Below, piece by piece: positions 6,448-13,632 of a stretch of 18,458 bases of DNA (position 1 is the first letter of the stretch; every line of letters starts with the position of its first letter). Source of the stretch: CAZEZY01 sp964516635. Its GTDB lineage: Bacteria > Pseudomonadota > Gammaproteobacteria > Burkholderiales > Burkholderiaceae_C. The notes below the pieces were generated by a model, which was not told the DNA's origin, ran no database searches, and saw only the letters and a list, made by a program, of their open reading frames with translations. Location: assembly GCA_964516635.1 (NCBI GenBank), contig CAZEZY010000037.1:1-18458 (forward strand). The letters run 5' to 3'. The translations under genes and the position numbers were made by a program.

Positions 6448-8037
6448 CTAGCCCCGCATGACGGGTTCGGCGATCTCCAGCCGGCGGCCGGCCAGCCAGA
6501 CCAGCGCCATGACCGGCAGGCCAATCAAGGCGGTGAACACGAAAAAGCCGGGATAGCCCATGCCGTCGACCATGCCACCCGAGTAACCACCCAGCGTCTT
6601 GGGCAGCAGCGTCATGAGCGAGCTGAAAATGGCGTACTGCACCGCCGTGAACGACACGTTGGTCAGGCTGGACAGGAAAGCCACAAAGGCCGCGCTGGCG
6701 AAGCCGGCAGCCAGGTTGTCGGCCGACACGATGACGTACAGCAGCGTGAGGTTGTGACCGGCCTGGGCCAGCGCCACGAATGCCAGGTTGGTGCCAGCCG
6801 CCAGGATGGCGCCCCACATCAGCGAGCGCATGACGCCGAAGCGCGTGGCAAGAATGCCGCCCATGAAGCCCCCGAAGATGCTGATGACAACGCCGTAGGT
6901 CTTGACGGCATAGGCGATTTCGGGCTTGGTGAAGCCCATGTCCTGGTAGAACACGTTGGAGATCACGCCAAGCACGATGTCGGAAATGCGGTACAGCCCC
7001 ACCAGCGCCAGCAGCAGCCAGGCCGTGCGAACGCCGTAGCGCTGAAAGAAGTCCAGCACCGGCTCCACCCAGGTGATGCGGGCCTGCGTGCGACTTGCCA
7101 GGCCAGCACGCACCAGCGCCCAGCCCGTCACAAACGCGGCGCCCAGCCCCAGCGCCATGCGGCTGGCCTCGAACAGCAGGCTCAGCAGGGGGCCTTGACC
7201 GGCCACCCAGGGCGAGCCCACCTGTCCACCCGTGTAGAACACCCCCACGAAAGCCAGCACGCTGGCCAGGAACACCCCCAGCAACCGCGCATGCTGGCCG
7301 GAGGGCGAGGGCTCCATCACCCGGGCCGAGACCGGCGGTTCGGGGGTGATGAGCGTGGTCAGCATGCCGACCGCCATGGTGGCGGCCATCACCAGATAAG
7401 TCCACTGCCAGGCCTCGTAGCTGTAACTTCCTCGGGCTGACCCCCAGTGCGATGCCAGGAACAGCGCCCCCGCGCCGGCGACGATCATGCCCACCCGGTA
7501 GCCCGCGATGTAGGCCGACGACAGCAGACCCTGCTGCTCAGGCCGGGCGATTTCGATGCGGTAAGCGTCGATGACGATGTCCTGCGTGGCCGACATGAAA
7601 CCCAGCAGCACGGCAAACAGCGCCATGGTGGTGAGCGTGTGGCCGCCGCTGGCGGGATCGGTCAGGGCCATGCCCACAATGGCCCCGGCGACACCCAATT
7701 GGGCCAGCAGCATGTAGGCCCGCCGCCGGCCCAGCCAGGGGGTGAGCAAGGGCAAAGGCAGGCGGTCCACCAGGGGTGCCCAGATGAACTTGAACGAATA
7801 CCCCAGCGCGGCCCAGCTGAAGAACGTGACCGCACGGCGCTCCACACCGGCCTCGATCAACCACAATGAAAGGGAGGAAAAAATCAGGAGGATGGGCAAG
7901 CCCGCCGAAAACCCGAGCATGAGCAGACTGAGCACCCGCCAGTCCCACAGGGCAGCCAGGCTGTCGCGCCAGGATCTGGCGGACGGCGGGGGTTCGACGG
8001 CAGCGTCGGACGTGGTTACAGCTGGTGACACAGACAT
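6448..8037 (-). CDS. ampG: AmpG-family muropeptide permease (MFS)
   Basis: The 529-residue product has about 12-14 hydrophobic segments. The AmpG-type signature WAALGYSFKFIWAPLVDRLPLP is near residues 70-95, followed by LGRRRAYMLLAQ and QDIVIDAYRIEIARPEQQG. E. coli AmpG (491) imports anhydromuropeptides released during peptidoglycan turnover into the cytoplasm for recycling, and influences AmpC beta-lactamase induction where AmpR exists. Neither ampC nor ampR is in this window. The N-terminal ~25 residues are polar and variable. Start ATG 8037 has no Shine-Dalgarno sequence but has CAAAAT six bases upstream. The gene is divergent from the M48 protease, with 26 bp between start codons. The family is clear; the substrate is inferred. 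Confidence 0.88.
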   Translation of the reverse strand: MSVSPAVTTSDAAVEPPPSARSWRDSLAALWDWRVLSLLMLGFSAGLPILLIFSSLSLWLIEAGVERRAVTFFSWAALGYSFKFIWAPLVDRLPLPLLTPWLGRRRAYMLLAQLGVAGAIVGMALTDPASGGHTLTTMALFAVLLGFMSATQDIVIDAYRIEIARPEQQGLLSSAYIAGYRVGMIVAGAGALFLASHWGSARGSYSYEAWQWTYLVMAATMAVGMLTTLITPEPPVSARVMEPSPSGQHARLLGVFLASVLAFVGVFYTGGQVGSPWVAGQGPLLSLLFEASRMALGLGAAFVTGWALVRAGLASRTQARITWVEPVLDFFQRYGVRTAWLLLALVGLYRISDIVLGVISNVFYQDMGFTKPEIAYAVKTYGVVISIFGGFMGGILATRFGVMRSLMWGAILAAGTNLAFVALAQAGHNLTLLYVIVSADNLAAGFASAAFVAFLSSLTNVSFTAVQYAIFSSLMTLLPKTLGGYSGGMVDGMGYPGFFVFTALIGLPVMALVWLAGRRLEIAEPVMRG

Positions 8038-8043
8038 GCCACG

Positions 8044-8049
8044 ATTTTG
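8044..8049 (-). promoter_or_regulatory. -10-like box CAAAAT, six bases before ampG ATG
   Basis: Minus strand CAAAAT, six bases, ATG at 8037. It lies two bases from the opposite-strand box TATGAT (8052-8057), so the two divergent promoters would be back to back and probably compete. Confidence 0.35.
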
Positions 8050-8051
8050 CC

Positions 8052-8057
8052 TATGAT
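8052..8057 (+). promoter_or_regulatory. -10-like box TATGAT, six bases before M48 protease ATG
   Basis: TATGAT differs from TATAAT at one position and lies exactly six bases before ATG 8064. No ribosome site is present between them. It supports ATG 8064 over the upstream GTG at 8025, which would overlap ampG. Confidence 0.5.
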
Positions 8058-8063
8058 TCCGGT

Positions 8064-8945
8064 ATGTGCTGGCTCTGTGACGCGAAATCTGCCCTCAACG
8101 CTTCCTCGTTGGAACCCTCGACCCATCGCTGGTCCTCCCGGCGTGGCTTTTTGCTGGCTGCCGGTGCGGCAACCACCAGTGCCCTGCTTCCGACATCGGC
8201 CGAGGCCCAGGTGGATGTGGGCAACGCCTCCGGCATGCGTCGCCTTGTGCCCGCCCAGCAACTCGAAGGCGCTGCCTCCCAGCAGTACCGGCAGATGATG
8301 GAACAGGCCCGCCAGCAACGCACCCTGGCGCCTGACCATCACCCGCAGGTGCTGCGCCTGCGCCAGATTGCGCGTCACCTGATTCCCTTTGCCACCCCCT
8401 GGAACGAACGTGCCCGTGGCTGGACCTGGGAGGTGAACCTGATTGCCAGCGAGCAGATCAACGCCTTCTGCATGCCGGGCGGCAAGATCGCCTTTTACAC
8501 GGGCATTCTGGACAAGCTGCAGCTGAATGACAACGAGGTGGCCATGATCATGGGCCACGAAATGGCCCACGCCCTGAGGGAACATGCACGGGCCCGACTG
8601 GCCAAGACACAGGCCACCAGCATTGGCCTGTCGCTCGGCGCCCAATTGCTGGGCCTCGGCGACCTGGGCAACGCTGCCGCCAACCTGGGCACCCAGCTGC
8701 TGAGCCTGAAGTACAGCCGCGACGACGAAACCGAGGCCGATCTGGTGGGGCTGGAGCTGGCCGCTCGTGGCGCCTACCATCCCCAGGCCAGTGTCACGTT
8801 GTGGGAGAAAATGGCAGCCCAGGGTGGCGGGGGTGGCCCTGGCTTCTTGTCCACCCATCCCAGTGGCCCCAACCGCATCCGTGAACTGCAGGCCAATGTG
8901 CCCAAAGTGATGGGGCTGTATGAACAGGCTCGGCGAGCCGGCTGA
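8064..8945 (+). CDS. M48-family metalloprotease, predicted Tat-exported
   Basis: The 293-residue product has a twin-arginine signal: S-R-R-G-F-L-L at residues 25-31, a hydrophobic stretch, and a likely cleavage after AEA (residue 48). The mature part carries HEMAH at 165-169 (zinc ligands and catalytic Glu) and ETEAD at 222-226, which supplies the third ligand region. The layout matches BepA/LoiP-like periplasmic M48 proteases without the TPR domain; these act in outer-membrane protein quality control, and that role is inferred here. The start ATG 8064 (MCWLC...) is supported by TATGAT at -12 to -7 and by avoiding overlap with ampG. The C-terminus is convergent with the MBL hydrolase, 5 bp apart. 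Confidence 0.92.
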   Translation: MCWLCDAKSALNASSLEPSTHRWSSRRGFLLAAGAATTSALLPTSAEAQVDVGNASGMRRLVPAQQLEGAASQQYRQMMEQARQQRTLAPDHHPQVLRLRQIARHLIPFATPWNERARGWTWEVNLIASEQINAFCMPGGKIAFYTGILDKLQLNDNEVAMIMGHEMAHALREHARARLAKTQATSIGLSLGAQLLGLGDLGNAAANLGTQLLSLKYSRDDETEADLVGLELAARGAYHPQASVTLWEKMAAQGGGGGPGFLSTHPSGPNRIRELQANVPKVMGLYEQARRAG

Positions 8946-8950
8946 ACCGC

Positions 8951-9592
8951 TCAGTACGGGTCTCGGACATAAGGATTGCTGCGGCGCTCACGGCCGAATG
9001 TGCTTTCCGGGCCGTGGCCGGGAATGAACACCGTGTCGTCCCCCATGGGCCATAGCCGCTGGCGGATGCTGTCGATGAGTTGCTCGTGGTTGCCCTGCGG
9101 AAAATCGGTGCGGCCGATGCTGCCGGCAAACAGCACGTCGCCCACAAAGGCGCGCTTGGCCTCGGGCGAGTGAAACACCACATGCCCGGGCGTGTGGCCA
9201 GGGCAGTGTCGCACGTTCAACGTGCTCAGGCCCACCTGCACCGTGTCGCCATCGGCCAGCCAGCGCGTCGGCGTGAAATGCCCCGCCGGCGGAAAGCCGA
9301 ACATCACGCTCTGCTGGGGCAGGCCATCGATCCAGAACTGATCGCCCGGGTGGGGACCCACGATGGGCAGTTGCCGCTTCTCGGCCAGCGTGGCCGTGCC
9401 ACCGGCGTGGTCGATGTGCGCGTGGGTGAGCAGGATCTGCGTGAGCTTGAGGCCCAGGCGCTGCGCCTCGGCGAGCACGGTGTCCAGATCGCCGCCGGGG
9501 TCGATGACGGCCGCGTCCATCGTTTCATCGCACCAGACCAGTGAACAGTTCTGCTGAAACGGGGTGACGGGTATGGTCAGGTATTGAAGCAT
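8951..9592 (-). CDS. MBL-fold hydrolase, YcbL/GloC (glyoxalase II-like) type
   Basis: The 213-residue product has the metallo-beta-lactamase motif THAHIDHAGG (H57, H59, D61, H62), then CPGHTPGH, the metal-binding FVGDVLFAGSIGRTDFPQG and a late PGHGPEST. The short length and the N-terminus (PVTPFQQNCSLVW) match the YcbL/GloC group rather than full-length GloB, which carries an extra C-terminal domain. E. coli YcbL hydrolyses S-lactoylglutathione in vitro; the substrate here is inferred. ATG 9592 is preceded by TACAAT at six bases and no Shine-Dalgarno sequence. It lies 19 bp downstream of the GspE-like gene on the same strand. Confidence 0.92.
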   Translation of the reverse strand: MLQYLTIPVTPFQQNCSLVWCDETMDAAVIDPGGDLDTVLAEAQRLGLKLTQILLTHAHIDHAGGTATLAEKRQLPIVGPHPGDQFWIDGLPQQSVMFGFPPAGHFTPTRWLADGDTVQVGLSTLNVRHCPGHTPGHVVFHSPEAKRAFVGDVLFAGSIGRTDFPQGNHEQLIDSIRQRLWPMGDDTVFIPGHGPESTFGRERRSNPYVRDPY

Positions 9593-9598
9593 CCGTGG

Positions 9599-9604
9599 AT
9601 TGTA
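9599..9604 (-). promoter_or_regulatory. -10-like box TACAAT, six bases before MBL hydrolase ATG
   Basis: Minus strand TACAAT (one mismatch to TATAAT), six bases, ATG. It sits in the 19-bp gap after the GspE-like stop and gives the hydrolase its own likely start of transcription. Confidence 0.5.
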
Positions 9605-9611
9605 GAAAGGC

Positions 9612-11531
9612 TCACAGGTTGGTCGCGGCGATCACCTCGCCGATGTCGGTCAGGCCCTGCACGACCTTCTCAATGCCATCCTGCCGCAGCGTTTTCATGC
9701 CGGCCTGCAAGGCACTCGAACGGATGTCACCGGCGGATGAGCGATGGCGGATGTGGTGGCGGATGTCATCGCTGTTGAGCATCAGCTCATAGATGCCCAG
9801 TCGGCCTTTGAGGCCACGGCCTTCACACACGTCGCAGCCTTTCTTGATGAAGGTGCGGAGGTAGCGTCCTCCCTGCCCATCGTCCACGCCGTACTGGCTT
9901 TTCCAGCGCTCGATCTGGCTGGCCACATCGCGCTCGTCGCAGTGCTGCACGCCGTCCAGGTACTGCACCGCCAGCGCCTGCTGCTCGTCATCGGTGGCAG
10001 GGCGCGATCCCACGCACTTCTTGCACAGACGGCGCACCAGGCGCTGCGCCAGAATGGCGAGCAACGAATCGGAAAAGTTGAACGGGTCGATCCCGATTTC
10101 CAGCAAGCGCGTGATGCTCTCAGGGGCGCTGTTGGTGTGCAGGGTGGACAGCACCAGGTGCCCGGTGAGCGAGGCCTCCACCGCGATGCGGGCGGTCTCC
10201 TCGTCGCGCATCTCGCCGATCATGATGACGTCGGGATCGGCACGGAGGAAGGTTCGCATCGCGGCTGCAAAAGTCCAGCCGATGCGCGGGTTCATCTGCA
10301 CCTGGCGCAGACCTTCCTGGGTGATCTCGATCGGGTCTTCGGCGGTCCAGATCTTGCGGCTGTCGTCGTTGATGTCGGCAATGAGCGAGTGCAGCGTGGT
10401 GGTCTTGCCGCTGCCCGTCGGACCGCACACCAGAATGAGGCCATAGGGCTTGAGCGCCATGCGGCGAAGGTCATCGAGGTTCTGCGAGCTGAGACCGATG
10501 CTGTCCATGGGCATGGGTTTGGACCCCGCCAGCAAGCGCAGCACCACATCCTCGAGGCCACTGCTCGTGGGCACGGTGACGACGCGCAATTCGGTCTTGC
10601 TGCCACCGAAACGGGCAAAGTCGATCTTGCCGTCCTGCGGCTTGCGGTGCTCGGAAATGTCCATCCCCGCCATGATCTTGATCCGCGCCACCATGGCATA
10701 ACGAAAGCGCGACGCCACCTCCAGGTAGCGAACCAGTTCACCGTCGAGCCGGAAACGGATCCTCACCGGCTTGGGAGCGGGTTCGGCTTCGATGTGGATG
10801 TCGGACGCCTTCTGGGCAATGGCCTCCTCGATCAAGGTGTTGATCAGGCGGACCAGCGTGTTGTCGGACTCGCTGACGATGTCAGCCTCGTGTTCGATGA
10901 CGACATCATTGGATGATTGAAGATCCAGCGCGAGCTCGCGCGCGGCCGCTGTCTGGTGGGGGTTGCGATGCTTGGCCGGCTCGGGCAGCGCCGATTTCGC
11001 GTAGGCCCTGGCAATGGCTGCCGGGAGGCAGCCTGGGGCTGCAAGCACCGGAACGATGCGGCGCTGCGTCATGAAACGCAGTTCGTCCAGCAAGCGCTGA
11101 TCCAGCGGATCCGCCATCAGCACGACCAGCAGGTCTTCGTGCTGCATGAGCGGCAGCACGGCCTCGCGCTGTGCCACCGACTGCGGCACCAGGGCCACCG
11201 CATCGGGATCGAAATGGAAATGCCGGGGGTCCAGCACCCGGTTGCCCAGCCAGCCGGCAATCACGTGGCGAAGCTGCTGTTCGGTGAGCAGCCCCTTGTC
11301 CACCATCTGCTGCCCGATCGGACGATGGATGCCGATCTTGCGCTCCTCGAGCTGGGCCTTCAGCGAATCCCTGAGCTGATCGATGCCAATCACCCCGCTG
11401 TGCACCAGTGCCTCGCCCAGATGGCGGGCGCCATGGGCCCGTGAATGCGGGTCCTGGAGCAGTTCCCAGAGCTCGCCAGGGCTGCGAGGCTGCGGGTAGG
11501 CGGGAGCGGAGGGTGTCACGGCTTCGGACAT
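9612..11531 (-). CDS. GspE/PilB-type secretion ATPase with MshEN-like N-terminal domain, orphan
   Basis: The product has 639 residues. Residues 37-60 (HLGEALVHSGVIG...LKAQ) and 71-96 (PIGQQMVDKGLLTEQQL...) form two repeats of the MshEN type, the fold that binds c-di-GMP in MshE. The ATPase core follows: Walker A GPTGSGKT at 370-377, Walker B region DVIMIGE at 434-440, and the paired Cys motifs C503-C506 and C566-C569, which bind zinc in GspE. About 60 residues separate the Cys pairs. Family members drive assembly of type II secretion pseudopili or type IV pili. No pilin, GspF/PilC or secretin gene is in the window, so this is an isolated copy here. ATG 11531 has no clear ribosome site; it is divergent from the reductase gene by 39 bp. 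Confidence 0.93.
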   Translation of the reverse strand: MSEAVTPSAPAYPQPRSPGELWELLQDPHSRAHGARHLGEALVHSGVIGIDQLRDSLKAQLEERKIGIHRPIGQQMVDKGLLTEQQLRHVIAGWLGNRVLDPRHFHFDPDAVALVPQSVAQREAVLPLMQHEDLLVVLMADPLDQRLLDELRFMTQRRIVPVLAAPGCLPAAIARAYAKSALPEPAKHRNPHQTAAARELALDLQSSNDVVIEHEADIVSESDNTLVRLINTLIEEAIAQKASDIHIEAEPAPKPVRIRFRLDGELVRYLEVASRFRYAMVARIKIMAGMDISEHRKPQDGKIDFARFGGSKTELRVVTVPTSSGLEDVVLRLLAGSKPMPMDSIGLSSQNLDDLRRMALKPYGLILVCGPTGSGKTTTLHSLIADINDDSRKIWTAEDPIEITQEGLRQVQMNPRIGWTFAAAMRTFLRADPDVIMIGEMRDEETARIAVEASLTGHLVLSTLHTNSAPESITRLLEIGIDPFNFSDSLLAILAQRLVRRLCKKCVGSRPATDDEQQALAVQYLDGVQHCDERDVASQIERWKSQYGVDDGQGGRYLRTFIKKGCDVCEGRGLKGRLGIYELMLNSDDIRHHIRHRSSAGDIRSSALQAGMKTLRQDGIEKVVQGLTDIGEVIAATNL

Positions 11532-11558
11532 GCAAACGGTCCATCTTCAGAGGGTGGT

Positions 11559-11564
11559 TAACAT
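11559..11564 (+). promoter_or_regulatory. -10-like box TAACAT, six bases before reductase ATG
   Basis: TAACAT, six bases, ATG 11571. It is weaker than the other boxes, and a purine-rich AGAGGGTGG lies just upstream but too far from the ATG (about 13 bases) to be a good ribosome site. Confidence 0.3.
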
Positions 11565-11570
11565 TGTGTC

Positions 11571-12479
11571 ATGCTCAGCCCTGAAGAAACCGCGGCCGCC
11601 TTGCCCTTCCCGGCACTGACTCGTGCCATCGAAGCGGTCCTGCGAGACCCGCAAGTCCATGTCCCGCCTCGCCTCATCCAGACCATGCCCGGTGGCGGGA
11701 GCCTGTTCGTGATGCCTGCGGTCAGTGGCTCGGTGGCCATGACGAAACTGATCACCTTCGTGGCCGATAACGCCACCCGGGCCCTTCCCACCATACAGGG
11801 CGAGATCGTGGTGTTTGACACCCACACCGGGCGGCGGCTGACCATCCTGGATGGCCCCACCGTCACCGCGCGCCGCACGGCAGCGGTGTCGCTGCTGGCT
11901 GCTCAGAAACTCGCGCGGCGCACCGACGGCCCCCTGTTGATCGTCGGCGCTGGCGTTCAGGGCAAATCCCATCTGGAGGCCTTTCAGGATGGGCTGGGCA
12001 TTGAGGAAGTGTGGGTGGCCTCGCGCAGTCCCTCCAGCGCCGATGCCTTGGTGGCCCACGCTCTGGCACGTGGCCTGATGGCCCGCCGGGTGGACGATGC
12101 CGATACCGTCCTGATGGATTGCCCGCTGGTGGTGAGTTGCACATCGGCGCAAGCCGTCGCGCTGCGAGGCCTGCCCCGGGACGATGCCTTTGTGGCAGCC
12201 GTGGGCGCCTTCACGCCTGCCATGGTCGAGTGGGCGCCCGAGGTGTGCCGGCACGTACACGAAACGGGCACGGTGGTGGTGGACACGCGAGAAGCCGACC
12301 ACGAAGCCGGTGACCTGCTGCAGGCCGGACTCGACGTGACTTTGCTCCCCACCCTGGCGGACGTGGTACGCGAATCACCGGCCTGGACGGCCCAGCAACG
12401 GGGCCAAGGCCCTGTCTTTTTCAAAAGCTGCGGCTGGGCCGGCTGGGACCTGGCGGCTGCACGCTGCGTCGTGGGCTGA
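11571..12479 (+). CDS. Delta1-pyrroline-2-carboxylate / piperideine-2-carboxylate reductase (ornithine cyclodeaminase/mu-crystallin family)
   Basis: The 302-residue product belongs to the ornithine cyclodeaminase/mu-crystallin fold. The conserved Lys region MTKLITFVADN is followed by LPTIQGEIVVFD and LDGPTVTARRTAAVSLLAA, the NAD(P)-binding loop GAGVQG at 126-131, and a late VVVDTREADHEAGDLLQAG. This pattern matches the LhpI-type reductases, which reduce the cyclic imines of proline and pipecolate pathways, better than true ornithine cyclodeaminase. It heads a probable operon: 33 bp to a RidA-family gene and 25 bp more to an SDR gene. An imine reductase beside an imine deaminase supports a role in D-amino acid, hydroxyproline or lysine-derived imine metabolism; the substrate is inferred. 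Confidence 0.88.
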   Translation: MLSPEETAAALPFPALTRAIEAVLRDPQVHVPPRLIQTMPGGGSLFVMPAVSGSVAMTKLITFVADNATRALPTIQGEIVVFDTHTGRRLTILDGPTVTARRTAAVSLLAAQKLARRTDGPLLIVGAGVQGKSHLEAFQDGLGIEEVWVASRSPSSADALVAHALARGLMARRVDDADTVLMDCPLVVSCTSAQAVALRGLPRDDAFVAAVGAFTPAMVEWAPEVCRHVHETGTVVVDTREADHEAGDLLQAGLDVTLLPTLADVVRESPAWTAQQRGQGPVFFKSCGWAGWDLAAARCVVG

Positions 12480-12512
12480 GCCCTTCCTTTTTTCATGCCA
12501 TGAGGTAATCAG

Positions 12513-12857
12513 ATGATTCAACGCGTTGATGTCGGCCCGAGACTGTCGGAAATGGCCATCCACAACGGCACGGTCTACCTGGCCGGCCAGATCCCGGACG
12601 ATGTGTCCGCCGACATGGAAGGCCAGACGCGTCAGGTCCTGGCGGCCATCGATGCCCTGCTGGCCCGCGCCGGTACCGACAAGACGAAATTGCTGATGGT
12701 GCAGATCTTCCTGGCCGACATGGGCGAATTCGAGGCCATGAACCGGGCCTGGGATGCCTGGGTACCCGCCGGTCATACCCCACCCCGGGCCACGGTGCAG
12801 GCCCGGCTGGGCAACCCCGACTGGAAAGTCGAGATCGTGGCCACTGCAGCCCTCTGA
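12513..12857 (+). CDS. RidA-family (YjgF/YER057c) protein, probable imine deaminase
   Basis: The 114-residue product has the Rid fold: GTVYLAGQIPDD, TRQVLAAIDALLARAG, then PPRATVQARL with R92, the residue equivalent to the catalytic Arg105 of RidA, and E107 in KVEIVATA, matching RidA Glu120. It is shorter than RidA (128) and lacks the usual Cys of PARSCVEVARLP, so it is a different Rid subgroup. Rid proteins hydrolyse reactive 2-aminoacrylate and other enamines/imines to keto acids and ammonia. AGG at 12503-12505 ends eight bases before the ATG, and the gene follows the imine reductase by 33 bp, so the two are likely co-expressed and share substrates. Confidence 0.9.
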   Translation: MIQRVDVGPRLSEMAIHNGTVYLAGQIPDDVSADMEGQTRQVLAAIDALLARAGTDKTKLLMVQIFLADMGEFEAMNRAWDAWVPAGHTPPRATVQARLGNPDWKVEIVATAAL

Positions 12858-12882
12858 CAGCCACGAAACAGGAGCAGAACCC

Positions 12883-13632
12883 ATGAATCGAGTGGCCATG
12901 GTGACAGGCGCGGGCAGCGGGATCGGCAAGGCCTGTGCGCTGGCCCTGCTGAGCGAAGGCTGGCAGGTGTTTCTGGTGGGCAGGCGCGAAGACACCCTGC
13001 GTGCCACGGCGCAGGCCGCTGCGGCAGCTGGCGGGCTGGCGCATACCCTGCCCGCCGATGTGAGCAACGAAACGGAGGTCGCCCATGTGTTTGCGGCCAT
13101 CCGTGAACGCTGCGGCCGGCTGGACCTGCTGTTCAACAACGCCGGCATCTTCACGCCTGCCCGGTCACCGGACGAGATGGCGATCGAGGACTGGCGGCGC
13201 AGCGTGGACGTGAACCTCAACGGCGCGTTCTACTGCCTGTCGCACGCCTTCCGACTCATGCGAACCCAGTCACCCCAGGGGGGCCGGATCATCAACAACG
13301 GGTCGATTTCGGCCCACGCGCCGCGTCCGGGAAGCATCGGCTACACGGCCACCAAGCACGCCATCACCGGGCTCACCAAAGCCGCTGCGCTCGACGGCCG
13401 GGCCTTCGACATCGCCGTGGGGCAGATCGACATCGGCAACGTGGCCAGCGACATGACCGAGAAGATGGCGGCGGGCATCCTGCAAGCCGACGGCAGTGTG
13501 CGGCCCGAGGCCCGCATGGACATGGATGCCGTGGTGCAGACCTTCATGGCCATGGCACGGCTGCCCTTGTCGGCCAACGTGCTGTTCACCACCGTGATGG
13601 CCACGAAGATGCCCTTCGTGGGCCGGGGCTGA
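12883..13632 (+). CDS. Short-chain dehydrogenase/reductase (classical SDR)
   Basis: The 249-residue product has all classical SDR elements: cofactor loop TGAGSGIG at 8-15, NNAG at 85-88, N111, S141, and Y154-x3-K158. R34-R35 after the second strand suggest NADPH preference, which is inference. The frame is open upstream over the RidA gene, but ATG 12883 has GGAG at -12 and begins exactly at the SDR fold, so it is the start. It is third in the reductase-RidA-SDR operon. The stop TGA abuts the stop of the convergent transaminase: TGATCA at 13630-13635 holds both. The substrate cannot be read from sequence; context suggests an amino-acid-derived carbonyl or hydroxy acid. Confidence 0.9.
   Translation: MNRVAMVTGAGSGIGKACALALLSEGWQVFLVGRREDTLRATAQAAAAAGGLAHTLPADVSNETEVAHVFAAIRERCGRLDLLFNNAGIFTPARSPDEMAIEDWRRSVDVNLNGAFYCLSHAFRLMRTQSPQGGRIINNGSISAHAPRPGSIGYTATKHAITGLTKAAALDGRAFDIAVGQIDIGNVASDMTEKMAAGILQADGSVRPEARMDMDAVVQTFMAMARLPLSANVLFTTVMATKMPFVGRG

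Noticed and set aside
6439..7440. Plus-strand 333-codon frame opposite ampG
   Set aside because: Antisense shadow; composition dominated by His, Gln, Arg and Gly, and ampG is well supported.
9744..10916. Plus-strand 390-codon frame opposite the GspE-like ATPase
   Set aside because: Antisense shadow produced by codon bias of the ATPase gene; no domain.
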